48,066 nucleotides of DNA from an uncultured Prevotella sp. (lineage in GTDB: Bacteria; Bacteroidota; Bacteroidia; Bacteroidales; Bacteroidaceae): the NCBI GenBank assembly GCA_945833995.1, contig CAMAGM010000003.1, positions 1 through 48,066 of the forward strand. Direction: 5' to 3'. The notes beneath the pieces were generated by a model. That model was given only the letters and a program-made list of their open reading frames with translations, made no database searches and was not told the DNA's origin. Below, piece by piece: positions 26,097 to 34,242 of this stretch. The position numbers and the translations under genes are program-made. The first letter of the stretch is position 1; every line of letters begins with the position of its first letter.

Positions 26097-28412
26097 ATGG
26101 CTAAAACATTCGTCCGTTTCCTATGGACATTACTAATAGTTTCAGTACTGGGTGCAATAGGTGCGTTCTATGCCATCGCCGAGGGGTGGATAGGCTATAT
26201 GCCACCCGTTGAGGACCTGCAAAACCCAATCAACAGGTTTGCGACACAAGTGTATAGTGCCGACGGAAAACTGATGGGCACATGGAACTACAACAAGGAA
26301 AACCGCATCTGCGTGGATTACGACCAACTGTCGCCTGCGCTTGTGAAGGCACTGGTGGCTACGGAGGACGTGCGCTACTACGACCATTCGGGAATTGACT
26401 TCAAGGCACTTGCCCGAGCAATAGTGAAGCGCGGTATAATGGGACAGAAAAATGCCGGAGGTGGCTCCACCATCACTCAGCAGCTTGCCAAGCAGCTCTA
26501 TTCGGGCAAGGCGGCAAGCGTGACAGAGCGTGCGTTGCAAAAGCCTATCGAATGGGTGATTGCAGTGCAACTGGAACGAAACTACACCAAGGACGAGATC
26601 ATTGCCATGTATCTCAACTACTTCGACTTCCTGCACAACGCCGTGGGAATAAAGACCGCTGCCAACACCTATTTTGGAAAGGAGCCAAAGAACCTGAGTG
26701 TGACGGAGGCGGCAACACTGATAGGACTGTGCAAGAACCCGTCATACTACAATCCAGTGCGCAATCCCGAGAGATGCCGCGAGCGAAGGAACGTGGTGAT
26801 GCAGCAAATGGTGAAGGCAGGATTCCTGACCGAGGCGGAATACATCACATATTCGCAACGTCCGCTGAACCTAAATTTCCATGTGGCTGACCACAAGGAC
26901 GGTATTGCAGCATACTTCCGCGATTTCCTTCGACGATACCTTATGGCGAAACGACCTGAGAGGAAGAACTATCCGCAGTGGAACATGGCAAAATACCACC
27001 AAGACTCCATAAACTGGGACAACGACCCACTTTACGGTTGGTGCAACAAGAACACGAAGAAGAACGGACAGCCATACAACGTATATACCGACGGTCTGAA
27101 AGTCTATACCACGATAGACTCACGCATGCAGCGATATGCCGAGGAGGCTGTTGACGAGCATGTGGTAAAATACTTGCAGCCTGCCTTCAACCGTGAGAAT
27201 AGGGGAAAGGCAAATGCCCCATACTCTGGCAACTTGACCGAAAAACAGTATAACGACATAATGGGACGCTCGGTGAAGCAGAGTGAGAGATGGCGCGTGA
27301 TGAAGGAACAAGGTGCGTCGTATGACGATATTCACAAGGCGTTCCACACTCCAACGAAGATGAGCATCTTCACCTATCACGGCGAGGTGGATACGACAAT
27401 GACGCCACTGGACTCAATAAAATACTACAAGTCGTTCCTGCGTTGCGGTTTCATGAGCATGTCGCCACAAAACGGGGCGGTCAAGGCTTATGTCGGCGGT
27501 ATGAACTTCATACATTTCAACTACGACATGTGTATGGACGGCCGCAGACAAGTGGGCTCGACCATAAAGCCCTTCCTCTATTCATTGGCTATGGAGAACG
27601 GATTTTCGCCATGCGACCTTGCGCCAAACGTGCAGCAGACCTACATTGTGGCAGGACAGCAGTGGACACCACGCAACTCAAGCCGCCGACGCTATGGTGA
27701 GATGGTGCCACTGAAATGGGGATTGGCACAGTCGAACAACTGGATAACGGCATACCTGATGAGCAAACTCAGTCCGCAGGCTTTCGTCTCGCTGTTGAGG
27801 GAATATGGATTCAACAGTCCAGACATACACCCCTCTATGTCGCTATGCCTCGGACCATGCGACCTAACGGTATCAGAAATGGTAAGTGCCTACACGACAT
27901 TCGTAAACCACGGCATACGTTGTGCCCCACTCTTTGTGACAAAGATTGAGGACAACGAGGGCAACGTGATAGCGCAGTTCCAACCCAGGATGAACGAGGT
28001 CATTAGCGAGGAAAGTGCCAACAAGATGCTCTATATGTTGAGAGGTGTGGTTGACGGAGGAACGGCAAGCCGCTTGCGTTTCAAATACAATTTCACCGGT
28101 GAGATAGGCGCAAAGACGGGAACGACAAACAACAATAGCGATGCCTGGTTTATGGGCTTCACTCCCACCCTTGTAAGTGGCGTATGGGTAGGTGGCGACG
28201 ACCGCGACATCCATTTCGACTCAATGCAGATGGGACAAGGTGCGACGATGGCACTCCCGATATGGGCGAACTACATGCGCCGCGTATTCAACGACCGCCG
28301 TCTTGGTTATAGCGAGGATGCCGTGTTCGACCTGCCTGAAGGCTATAACCCATGTGAGACAAGTGAGATAGACGTGACCGACATAAACGATATAGAAGAG
28401 GTGTTTGAATAG
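26097..28412 (+). CDS. mrcA: Class A penicillin-binding protein (PBP1A type)
   Basis: The 771-residue bifunctional enzyme builds peptidoglycan in the inner membrane. After a short cytoplasmic tail a membrane segment (about residues 7-28) is followed by the GT51 glycosyltransferase, with catalytic E90 in TEDVRYYDHSG and GGGSTITQQLAKQLY. The transpeptidase has S488-TIK, a SNN motif (SNNWITAYL) and K673-TGTTNNNSDAWFMGF. The stretch between is typical of PBP1A. It stands alone behind its own promoter. ATG 26097 was chosen because the promoter box overlaps the earlier TTG. A stop-codon hairpin ends it. Confidence 0.95.
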   Translation: MAKTFVRFLWTLLIVSVLGAIGAFYAIAEGWIGYMPPVEDLQNPINRFATQVYSADGKLMGTWNYNKENRICVDYDQLSPALVKALVATEDVRYYDHSGIDFKALARAIVKRGIMGQKNAGGGSTITQQLAKQLYSGKAASVTERALQKPIEWVIAVQLERNYTKDEIIAMYLNYFDFLHNAVGIKTAANTYFGKEPKNLSVTEAATLIGLCKNPSYYNPVRNPERCRERRNVVMQQMVKAGFLTEAEYITYSQRPLNLNFHVADHKDGIAAYFRDFLRRYLMAKRPERKNYPQWNMAKYHQDSINWDNDPLYGWCNKNTKKNGQPYNVYTDGLKVYTTIDSRMQRYAEEAVDEHVVKYLQPAFNRENRGKANAPYSGNLTEKQYNDIMGRSVKQSERWRVMKEQGASYDDIHKAFHTPTKMSIFTYHGEVDTTMTPLDSIKYYKSFLRCGFMSMSPQNGAVKAYVGGMNFIHFNYDMCMDGRRQVGSTIKPFLYSLAMENGFSPCDLAPNVQQTYIVAGQQWTPRNSSRRRYGEMVPLKWGLAQSNNWITAYLMSKLSPQAFVSLLREYGFNSPDIHPSMSLCLGPCDLTVSEMVSAYTTFVNHGIRCAPLFVTKIEDNEGNVIAQFQPRMNEVISEESANKMLYMLRGVVDGGTASRLRFKYNFTGEIGAKTGTTNNNSDAWFMGFTPTLVSGVWVGGDDRDIHFDSMQMGQGATMALPIWANYMRRVFNDRRLGYSEDAVFDLPEGYNPCETSEIDVTDINDIEEVFE

Positions 28413-28423
28413 TCAAACACCTC
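28398..28423 (+). terminator. Hairpin spanning the PBP1A stop codon
   Basis: GAGGTGTTTGA (28398-28408) and TCAAACACCTC (28413-28423) form a perfect 11-bp stem with loop ATAG; the loop and the base before it hold the stop codon. No U-run follows. Confidence 0.5.
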
Positions 28424-28437
28424 TAATAGAAGTGGGA

Positions 28438-28552
28438 AGTTAAAGGAGTTAAGGAAGTTAAAGGAGTTAAAGACGTATGTTTTGGCCCAGATAACTCCCA
28501 AGGGATGCGAAAAGACTATTGTCTCTAACTCCTTTTGACTCCTTTAACTCCA
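28438..28552. repeat. Facing GGAGTTAAA repeat arms (second copy)
   Basis: Words of the type AAAGGAGTTAA fill 28438-28473, and their complements CTAACTCC/CTTTAACTCC fill 28520-28552, around a 46-base centre. It lies in the gap between converging genes, the same arrangement and word as at 5533-5712. Confidence 0.6.
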
Positions 28553-28579
28553 TAATGTTGAGCAAATGCAAAACTTAAG

Positions 28580-29671
28580 TTAATTAGTTGTGATAATCTG
28601 CAGTATGCGGTCGGCAGTCCGTCCATCCCAACGGTCGGGTAGCGAAGAGCGTTTCCATTTGCCGGCAACGATATCGTCAAGTGAGGATTGCAGCTTGCTT
28701 ATGTCGTAGCCAACAAGGGTGTTGGTTCCTTGGCTCACAGTCTCAATATGTTCGGTGTAGTCGTTGAGTGTGATACAGGGAACATTGTTGAACGTAGCTT
28801 CCTCGGCTATGTTTCCAGAGTCGGTCACTATGCCTTTGGCATGGGCGGTGAGATAGCCAAAGTCGAGGTAGCCCATGCTTTCAACTATATGTATGTTTGG
28901 TTTGTCGGCAACCATGGGTGCTATGGTCTCGCGTGCCAATCCACGCAATGGGGCGATTACGGGCGAGTCGCCAACCCTCTCGCTGAGGGAACCTATCATT
29001 TGACGAAGATAATCGCTGTTGGTCAGTAGTGCTTTGCGGTTTATGGTGAACACGAAATACGCGCCATCAGCTACTCCAATTTTCTCAAGACATTTTGGGC
29101 GAGTGAAGCGGGTGTGGTTCTGACGCAGCGTATCAATGATGATGTTTCCGACCATATATACCTTCTGTAGTTCAGCACCCTCACGGCTCACAATGCTGCT
29201 CGCCCCAGCTCCTGCGGTGAAGAGCAGGTCGCTTAGACCGTCAATAACGAGCCTGTTGACTTCCTTTGGCATGGAGAAATCAAACGAGCGTGTGCCAGCT
29301 ACGAGATGTGCCAACTTCACCCCGCGCTTCTTGCAAACTATGGCTACAGCCATTGTCGAGGCGAGGTCGTCAACAACTATCACGGCATCGGTCTTTACTG
29401 TGTCGAGATAGCGGTCGAAAGCTCCCATTGTCTGCCCCGTCAGTTCGTTGAGGCTCTCGCAGTCAACGCCGAGGAACACGTCAGGGCGCTGAATCTGCAG
29501 GTCGCTGAAAAGCGAGGGTTCCAGTGTGGGGTCGTTTTCCTTGCCTACATAAACCAACTTGCAGTCAATGTCCTCTCCTGCCTCCTTTGCCTTACTGACT
29601 GCCCATGCTATAGGTGCCAACTTTATGAAGTTTGGGCGGGCACCAGCCACCATCGTAATGTTATACGTCAT
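28580..29671 (-). CDS. wecB: UDP-GlcNAc 2-epimerase-like protein with altered active site
   Basis: The 363-residue protein has the WecB fold: VAGARPNFIKLAPI at the start, SFDFSMPKEVNRLVIDGLSD in the middle, and VTDSGNIAEEATFNNVPC near the end. Canonical members interconvert UDP-GlcNAc and UDP-ManNAc. Here the motif normally read as H-x-EAG is HLVAG (valine for the catalytic glutamate), MPEE is MPKE, and the histidine of the HRREN-type motif is an asparagine (TINRKAL). It overlaps the end of mltF by 11 bases. It may be inactive, or act on another nucleotide sugar. The fold is sure; the activity is not. Confidence 0.75.
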   Translation of the reverse strand: MTYNITMVAGARPNFIKLAPIAWAVSKAKEAGEDIDCKLVYVGKENDPTLEPSLFSDLQIQRPDVFLGVDCESLNELTGQTMGAFDRYLDTVKTDAVIVVDDLASTMAVAIVCKKRGVKLAHLVAGTRSFDFSMPKEVNRLVIDGLSDLLFTAGAGASSIVSREGAELQKVYMVGNIIIDTLRQNHTRFTRPKCLEKIGVADGAYFVFTINRKALLTNSDYLRQMIGSLSERVGDSPVIAPLRGLARETIAPMVADKPNIHIVESMGYLDFGYLTAHAKGIVTDSGNIAEEATFNNVPCITLNDYTEHIETVSQGTNTLVGYDISKLQSSLDDIVAGKWKRSSLPDRWDGRTADRILQIITTN

Positions 29672-30857
29672 ATTTCTTCTTGTGTTTTTTTGCCTTTTGA
29701 GGTATCATGTTGGAATAGCCCGTGCGTGGACTTTTCACACCCTTGTAAGATTCCCAACGCTGGCGAATCTTACGCACATAATCTTCTGTCTCTGAGCCAC
29801 GCATATAGCCATATTTCACCACGGGGTCGCGGTAGAACTTGGGGTCGCTTAGCTTTAGTACATACTGGCTCACGTCCGCCCACGAATGGGGATTGCCGCC
29901 ATATTTCTCTGTCAATGCCATGGCATCACGGATGTGGTGATAGCCTCCGTTGTAGCTTCCGAGAACGAAGTTCATCTTCTCATACCTTGTGGGAATGTCG
30001 CTGAACTTAGCCTCAAGCTGCCCAAGATATTTCGCTGCCGCGGCAATGTTGCTCTCAGGGTCGTGAATCTTGTCGCGAGGCAATCCGAGCATGTCTGCCG
30101 TGGCTGGCATAATCTGCATCAGTCCGAGGGCTCCTGCCCATGAGCGTGCCTGAGGGTCGAATGTCGATTCCTGATAGCATTGTGCCGCCATTAGTCGCCA
30201 ATCCCAACGTATGGGTTGGCAATAGGTCATGAACAGGGCATCATAGTGCGATATTACTCCACCTTTCTTATTTAACATAGGCGCATAGACATGGCGCACC
30301 ACGCTACGGGTGCTGAGCAGAAAGTCCTCCTCCTTCCTCACCTCTGCCATTATTCTGGGGTCATACCACTCGTTGAGCGACTTTGCCAACCTCACTTTCT
30401 CCTTGTTCACTGTCCACTGACCTATGGAGTCGTTACCGGCACCACAGAAGACAATATTTCCGAGACTGTCGTTGGGTAGCTTGATGTCGGCTTTCCTCAG
30501 CGGATAGGCAACGATGTCAACATCTCCGGCAATAAGTCGGCGCACCATCTCCAGCGTGTCGCGGCATAACTCCACACGCACTCCCACACCAATTTTCTCA
30601 GCATAACGCTGAACCATCATATATTGGAGTCCGAGTTGGCGGCCACGGTGGTCGTAATATGTTGTCGGTCCGCTTATGGTGACTACGATCATCTCGCCGT
30701 TGGCAACAATCTGATCAAGGTCGAAATCGTCGTTGTCGGGAATGGAGTCGTTAATCTCTCCCCAGGGTGTCACCATCTTTTCCTGCTTGTTTGACGAGCA
30801 CGAACCTACACAGACAATAATGCCCAAAAGGAGCGATATTGTCTTCAATATGCACAA
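29661..30857 (-). CDS. mltF: MltF-type lytic transglycosylase lipoprotein
   Basis: The about 398-residue protein joins a periplasmic solute-binding-type domain (about residues 45-260) to a lysozyme-like SLT domain with catalytic glutamate in CYQESTFDPQARSWAGALG and the LMQIMPATA motif. It cuts peptidoglycan glycan strands. The N-terminus reads LLLGIIVCVGSC-SS, a lipobox, so it should be a lipoprotein of the outer or inner membrane. A longer frame reaches 30971, but a promoter box at 30916-30909 places transcription start near 30901, so I propose TTG 30857 (or TTG 30848) as start. wecB-like overlaps its end. It is divergent from hisG. Confidence 0.85.
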   Translation of the reverse strand: MCILKTISLLLGIIVCVGSCSSNKQEKMVTPWGEINDSIPDNDDFDLDQIVANGEMIVVTISGPTTYYDHRGRQLGLQYMMVQRYAEKIGVGVRVELCRDTLEMVRRLIAGDVDIVAYPLRKADIKLPNDSLGNIVFCGAGNDSIGQWTVNKEKVRLAKSLNEWYDPRIMAEVRKEEDFLLSTRSVVRHVYAPMLNKKGGVISHYDALFMTYCQPIRWDWRLMAAQCYQESTFDPQARSWAGALGLMQIMPATADMLGLPRDKIHDPESNIAAAAKYLGQLEAKFSDIPTRYEKMNFVLGSYNGGYHHIRDAMALTEKYGGNPHSWADVSQYVLKLSDPKFYRDPVVKYGYMRGSETEDYVRKIRQRWESYKGVKSPRTGYSNMIPQKAKKHKKKYDV

Positions 30858-30908
30858 ATTTTGCCTATTTTTTATGTCAATAATCAACAAAACAATATTT
30901 TTTGGGTG

Positions 30909-30916
30909 CAAAAGTA
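30909..30916 (-). promoter_or_regulatory. -7 box of mltF
   Basis: The minus strand reads TACTTTTG, matching TAnnTTTG; the -33 element is weak. It decides against a start upstream of about 30900. Confidence 0.55.
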
Positions 30917-30948
30917 GTGATTTTCTTGCACAATCTATCATTAATTCG

Positions 30949-30956
30949 TAATTTTG
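30949..30956 (+). promoter_or_regulatory. -7 box of the his operon
   Basis: TAATTTTG matches TAnnTTTG; a CTTG sits about 20 bp upstream. Transcription should start near 30963, 30 bases before hisG. No leader peptide rich in histidine codons or T-box was seen. Confidence 0.6.
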
Positions 30957-30992
30957 CATCGTGATTTTCAAAATATATAATAAAATTAAAGT

Positions 30993-31844
30993 ATGTTACG
31001 AATAGCAGTACAGTCAAAAGGTCGTCTTTTTGAAGACACCATGAATCTGCTCGCAGAGGCAGACATCAAAATCAGTTCAAGCAAGCGCACCCTGTTGGTG
31101 CAGTCGTCAAACTTTCCCTTGGAGGTGCTTTACCTGCGAGATGACGACATTCCACAGAGCGTGGCTACAGGCGTTGCCGACATTGGCGTCGTTGGCGAGA
31201 ACGAATTTGTAGAGCGTGGCGAGGATGCTGAGATAATCTCACGACTGGGATTCAGCAAGTGTCGCCTCTCGTTGGCAATACCCAAGGACATAGATTACAA
31301 GGGACTTGAGTGGTTCAACGGCAAGAAGATTGCAACCTCCTATCCTGGCATACTCCGACATTATATGGAAAATCACGGCATCAACACGGAGATTCACGTC
31401 ATAACTGGCAGTGTGGAGATTTCTCCGGGCATTGGACTTGCAGACGCTATCTTCGACATTGTCAGCAGCGGCTCGACACTGGTCAGCAACAACCTGCGCG
31501 AGGTGGAGGTGGTGATGCAGAGCGAGGCACTGCTCATTGGCAACCACGACATGGACGAGGAAAAGCGCAAGACCCTTCAGGAAATGCTCTTCCGCTTTGA
31601 GGCAGTCCGCAGTGCCGAGGATAAGAAATATGTACGCATGAACGCTCCAAAAGCCCGCCTGAAGGACATCATCGACGTTCTCCCAGGCTTGAAGAGTCCG
31701 ACAATTATTCCGCTTGCCGACGACGACTGGTGCTCCGTTCACACAGTGCTTGACCAAAAACGTTTTTGGGAGATTATCGGAAAGCTGAAGGAAATGGGAG
31801 CACAGGGAATACTTGTCACTCCAATAGAAAAAATGATCTTATGA
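30993..31844 (+). CDS. hisG: ATP phosphoribosyltransferase
   Basis: HisG starts histidine synthesis by joining ATP and PRPP. The 283 residues correspond to the long form with a C-terminal ACT-like regulatory domain that senses histidine, so no HisZ is needed. Signatures are RIAVQSKGRLFED at the start, VATGVADIGVVGEN, and the PRPP loop GSVEISPGIGLADAIFDIVSSGST. Its stop overlaps the hisD start (ATGA). Cytoplasmic. Confidence 0.96.
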   Translation: MLRIAVQSKGRLFEDTMNLLAEADIKISSSKRTLLVQSSNFPLEVLYLRDDDIPQSVATGVADIGVVGENEFVERGEDAEIISRLGFSKCRLSLAIPKDIDYKGLEWFNGKKIATSYPGILRHYMENHGINTEIHVITGSVEISPGIGLADAIFDIVSSGSTLVSNNLREVEVVMQSEALLIGNHDMDEEKRKTLQEMLFRFEAVRSAEDKKYVRMNAPKARLKDIIDVLPGLKSPTIIPLADDDWCSVHTVLDQKRFWEIIGKLKEMGAQGILVTPIEKMIL

Positions 31845-33127
31845 TAACAATTAAATATCCAAAGCGCGAGGAGTGGGCATCAATCATTGAGCGTCCGCAC
31901 CTCGACGTATCACAACTCACGGCAACGGTGAAGACTGTTCTCGACGACGTGAAGGCACGGGGCGACGAGGCTGTGAGGGAATACGAACTGAAGTTCGACA
32001 AGGCAGAGTTGGCATCACTTGCCGTAAGCAAAGAGGAAATCGACGAGGCAGAAAACTTGGTGGATGCGCAACTGAAGGAAGCTATACGATTGGCACACTC
32101 CAACATCAAGTCATTCCACGAGGCGCAACGCTTCAGCGAGGTGCGTGTGGAGACTCAGCCTGGGGTAGTTTGTTGGCAGAAAAGCGTAGCTATCGAGCGT
32201 GTGGGACTCTACATTCCCGGTGGCACTGCCCCACTCTTCAGCACAGTGCTCATGCTTGCCACACCTGCCAAGATTGCCGGCTGCAAGGAGATAGTGCTTT
32301 GCACTCCTCCGGGACGTGACGGCAAAGTTAATCCTGCTATTCTCGTGGCTGCACGCATTGCCGGAGTGAGCAAGATATTCAAGGCTGGTGGTGTTCAGGC
32401 CATCGGGGCAATGGCTTACGGAACTGAATCGGTGCCAAAGGTATATAAGATTTTCGGTCCAGGCAACCAATATGTGATGGCGGCAAAGCAGCATGTAAGC
32501 CTACACGATGTAGCCATCGACATGCCAGCTGGTCCGTCAGAGGTGTGTGTAATTGCCGATGCTAATGCCAACGCAGAGTTTGTCGCTGCCGACTTGCTAT
32601 CGCAGGCAGAGCATGGAATTGACTCACAGGTGCTGATGATAACCACCTCGGAGACAATGGCTTCTGCAGTGGAGAATGAAGTGAGGCGTCAGCTTGAGTT
32701 GCTTCCACGTCGTGATATGGCAGCAAAGGCTTTGGACAACAGCAAGATTGTGGTAGTAGCATCTGAGGAAGAGGCAATAGAATTGTCAAATACCTACGCT
32801 CCTGAGCACCTCATACTGCAAACCGACAACTATGAGGAACTGGCACAAAAAGTAGTAAACGCAGGTAGCGTGTTCCTCGGGAAATACGCCTGTGAGAGTG
32901 CTGGCGACTATGCCAGTGGAACAAACCACACACTGCCAACCCACGGCTATGCCACTGCATACAGTGGTGTGAATCTCGACAGCTACTGCCGTAAGATAAC
33001 GTTCCAGCACCTCACGGAAGAAGGAATACGCCGCATTGGTCCAGCCGTGGAGGCTATGGCAGCAGCCGAGTCGCTCGATGCCCACAAGCAGGCAATGACA
33101 GTAAGAATAAAAGAAGTTGAACGATGA
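31841..33127 (+). CDS. hisD: Histidinol dehydrogenase
   Basis: HisD oxidises histidinol to histidine in two NAD-dependent steps. The 428 residues match the family; signatures are [48 protein letters not shown] and EHGIDSQVL, and a C-terminal [17 protein letters not shown]. The start is ATG 31841, overlapping the hisG stop; an earlier in-frame ATG lies within hisG. Its end overlaps the hisC start. Zinc enzyme, cytoplasmic. Confidence 0.97.
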   Translation: MITIKYPKREEWASIIERPHLDVSQLTATVKTVLDDVKARGDEAVREYELKFDKAELASLAVSKEEIDEAENLVDAQLKEAIRLAHSNIKSFHEAQRFSEVRVETQPGVVCWQKSVAIERVGLYIPGGTAPLFSTVLMLATPAKIAGCKEIVLCTPPGRDGKVNPAILVAARIAGVSKIFKAGGVQAIGAMAYGTESVPKVYKIFGPGNQYVMAAKQHVSLHDVAIDMPAGPSEVCVIADANANAEFVAADLLSQAEHGIDSQVLMITTSETMASAVENEVRRQLELLPRRDMAAKALDNSKIVVVASEEEAIELSNTYAPEHLILQTDNYEELAQKVVNAGSVFLGKYACESAGDYASGTNHTLPTHGYATAYSGVNLDSYCRKITFQHLTEEGIRRIGPAVEAMAAAESLDAHKQAMTVRIKEVER

Positions 33128-34158
33128 AGGAACTGAAAGAACTTACGCGTGAGAACATTTGGAATCTTGCACCCTACAGTTGCGCACGCAACGAGTTTAG
33201 TGGTCGCAATGCAAGGGTGTATCTCGACGCTAATGAAAATCCATATAATGGTCCTCTAAACCGCTATCCCGACCCACTGCAGCTCGAAGTGAAGAAACTG
33301 CTGTCAAAGGTGAAAGGAATGCCTGAGGAATGCATTTTCCTCGGTAACGGAAGCGACGAGGCTATTGACCTCATATACCGTTGCTTCACTGAGCCAAAGG
33401 TGGATAATGTGGTTGCAATAGACCCAACATACGGGATGTATAAGGTATGTGCCGACGTGAACGACGTTGAGTATCGACCTGTGTCGCTCAACGACGATTT
33501 CTCACTCAATGCCGACAACGTGCTTGCGGCTTGTGATGACCATACGAAAGTTGTGTGGCTATGCTCACCCAACAACCCAACGGGCAATGCTCTTGACCGT
33601 GGGGAAATTGAGAAGATACTCACTGGATTTGAGGGGCTTGTGGTTGTTGATGAGGCTTATAGCGACTTCAGCAGTCAATCGCCATTCAGACATGAACTGT
33701 CAAAATATCCTAACATTGTTGTACTCAACACTATGAGCAAGGCATGGGGAAGTGCCGCCATACGGCTGGGCATGGCTTTTGCCTCTAAGGACATTATTGA
33801 CATTCTGAACAAGGTGAAGTACCCATACAACATCAATCTCCTGACCCAGCGTGAGGCTGTTGACATTCTCAAGGACCCTTACGAGGTGGACAAATGGGTG
33901 CGCACCATATTGCTTGAGCGCAGCCGCGTGATAGATGCCATAAAGGTGCTGCCAATCTGCCGCAAGGTATATCCTACGGATGCCAACTTCGTGCTTGTGG
34001 AGGTTGACAATGCACAGAAAACATACGACTATCTCGTTGACCGTGGCATCATTGTCCGCAACCGCAACAGTGTACATCTCTGCAAAGGTTGCCTTCGCAT
34101 TACGATAGGCACAAAGACAGAGAACCAGGATTTGCTCGCTGCGTTGAGAACAATGTAG
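33124..34158 (+). CDS. hisC: Histidinol-phosphate aminotransferase
   Basis: HisC is a PLP aminotransferase that makes histidinol phosphate. The 344 residues include [12 protein letters not shown] near the start, [27 protein letters not shown] and the PLP lysine region [17 protein letters not shown]. It overlaps hisD by four bases. In many Bacteroidales hisB follows at once; here the operon stops and a converging NRPS gene begins 84 bases later, so hisB and the rest must be elsewhere. Confidence 0.96.
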   Translation: MKELKELTRENIWNLAPYSCARNEFSGRNARVYLDANENPYNGPLNRYPDPLQLEVKKLLSKVKGMPEECIFLGNGSDEAIDLIYRCFTEPKVDNVVAIDPTYGMYKVCADVNDVEYRPVSLNDDFSLNADNVLAACDDHTKVVWLCSPNNPTGNALDRGEIEKILTGFEGLVVVDEAYSDFSSQSPFRHELSKYPNIVVLNTMSKAWGSAAIRLGMAFASKDIIDILNKVKYPYNINLLTQREAVDILKDPYEVDKWVRTILLERSRVIDAIKVLPICRKVYPTDANFVLVEVDNAQKTYDYLVDRGIIVRNRNSVHLCKGCLRITIGTKTENQDLLAALRTM

Positions 34159-34165
34159 AGAAAAA

Positions 34166-34242
34166 ATTAAAAATTAAGAATTAAGAATTAAGAGGTGGCT
34201 GCGCATGATTTGCGTTTATCTTAATTTTTAATTCTTAATTCT
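34166..34242. repeat. AATTAAGAATT facing arms between hisC and the NRPS gene
   Basis: Left words of the type ATTAAGAATTAAGA (34166-34193) face TCTTAATTTTTAATTCTTA (34219-34242), around a 25-base centre. The right arm touches the NRPS stop codon. It sits between two converging operons and could terminate both. Confidence 0.6.

Noticed and set aside
30858..30971. Upstream extension of mltF
   Set aside because: It would cross the -7 box at 30909-30916 and place the lipobox far from the start.
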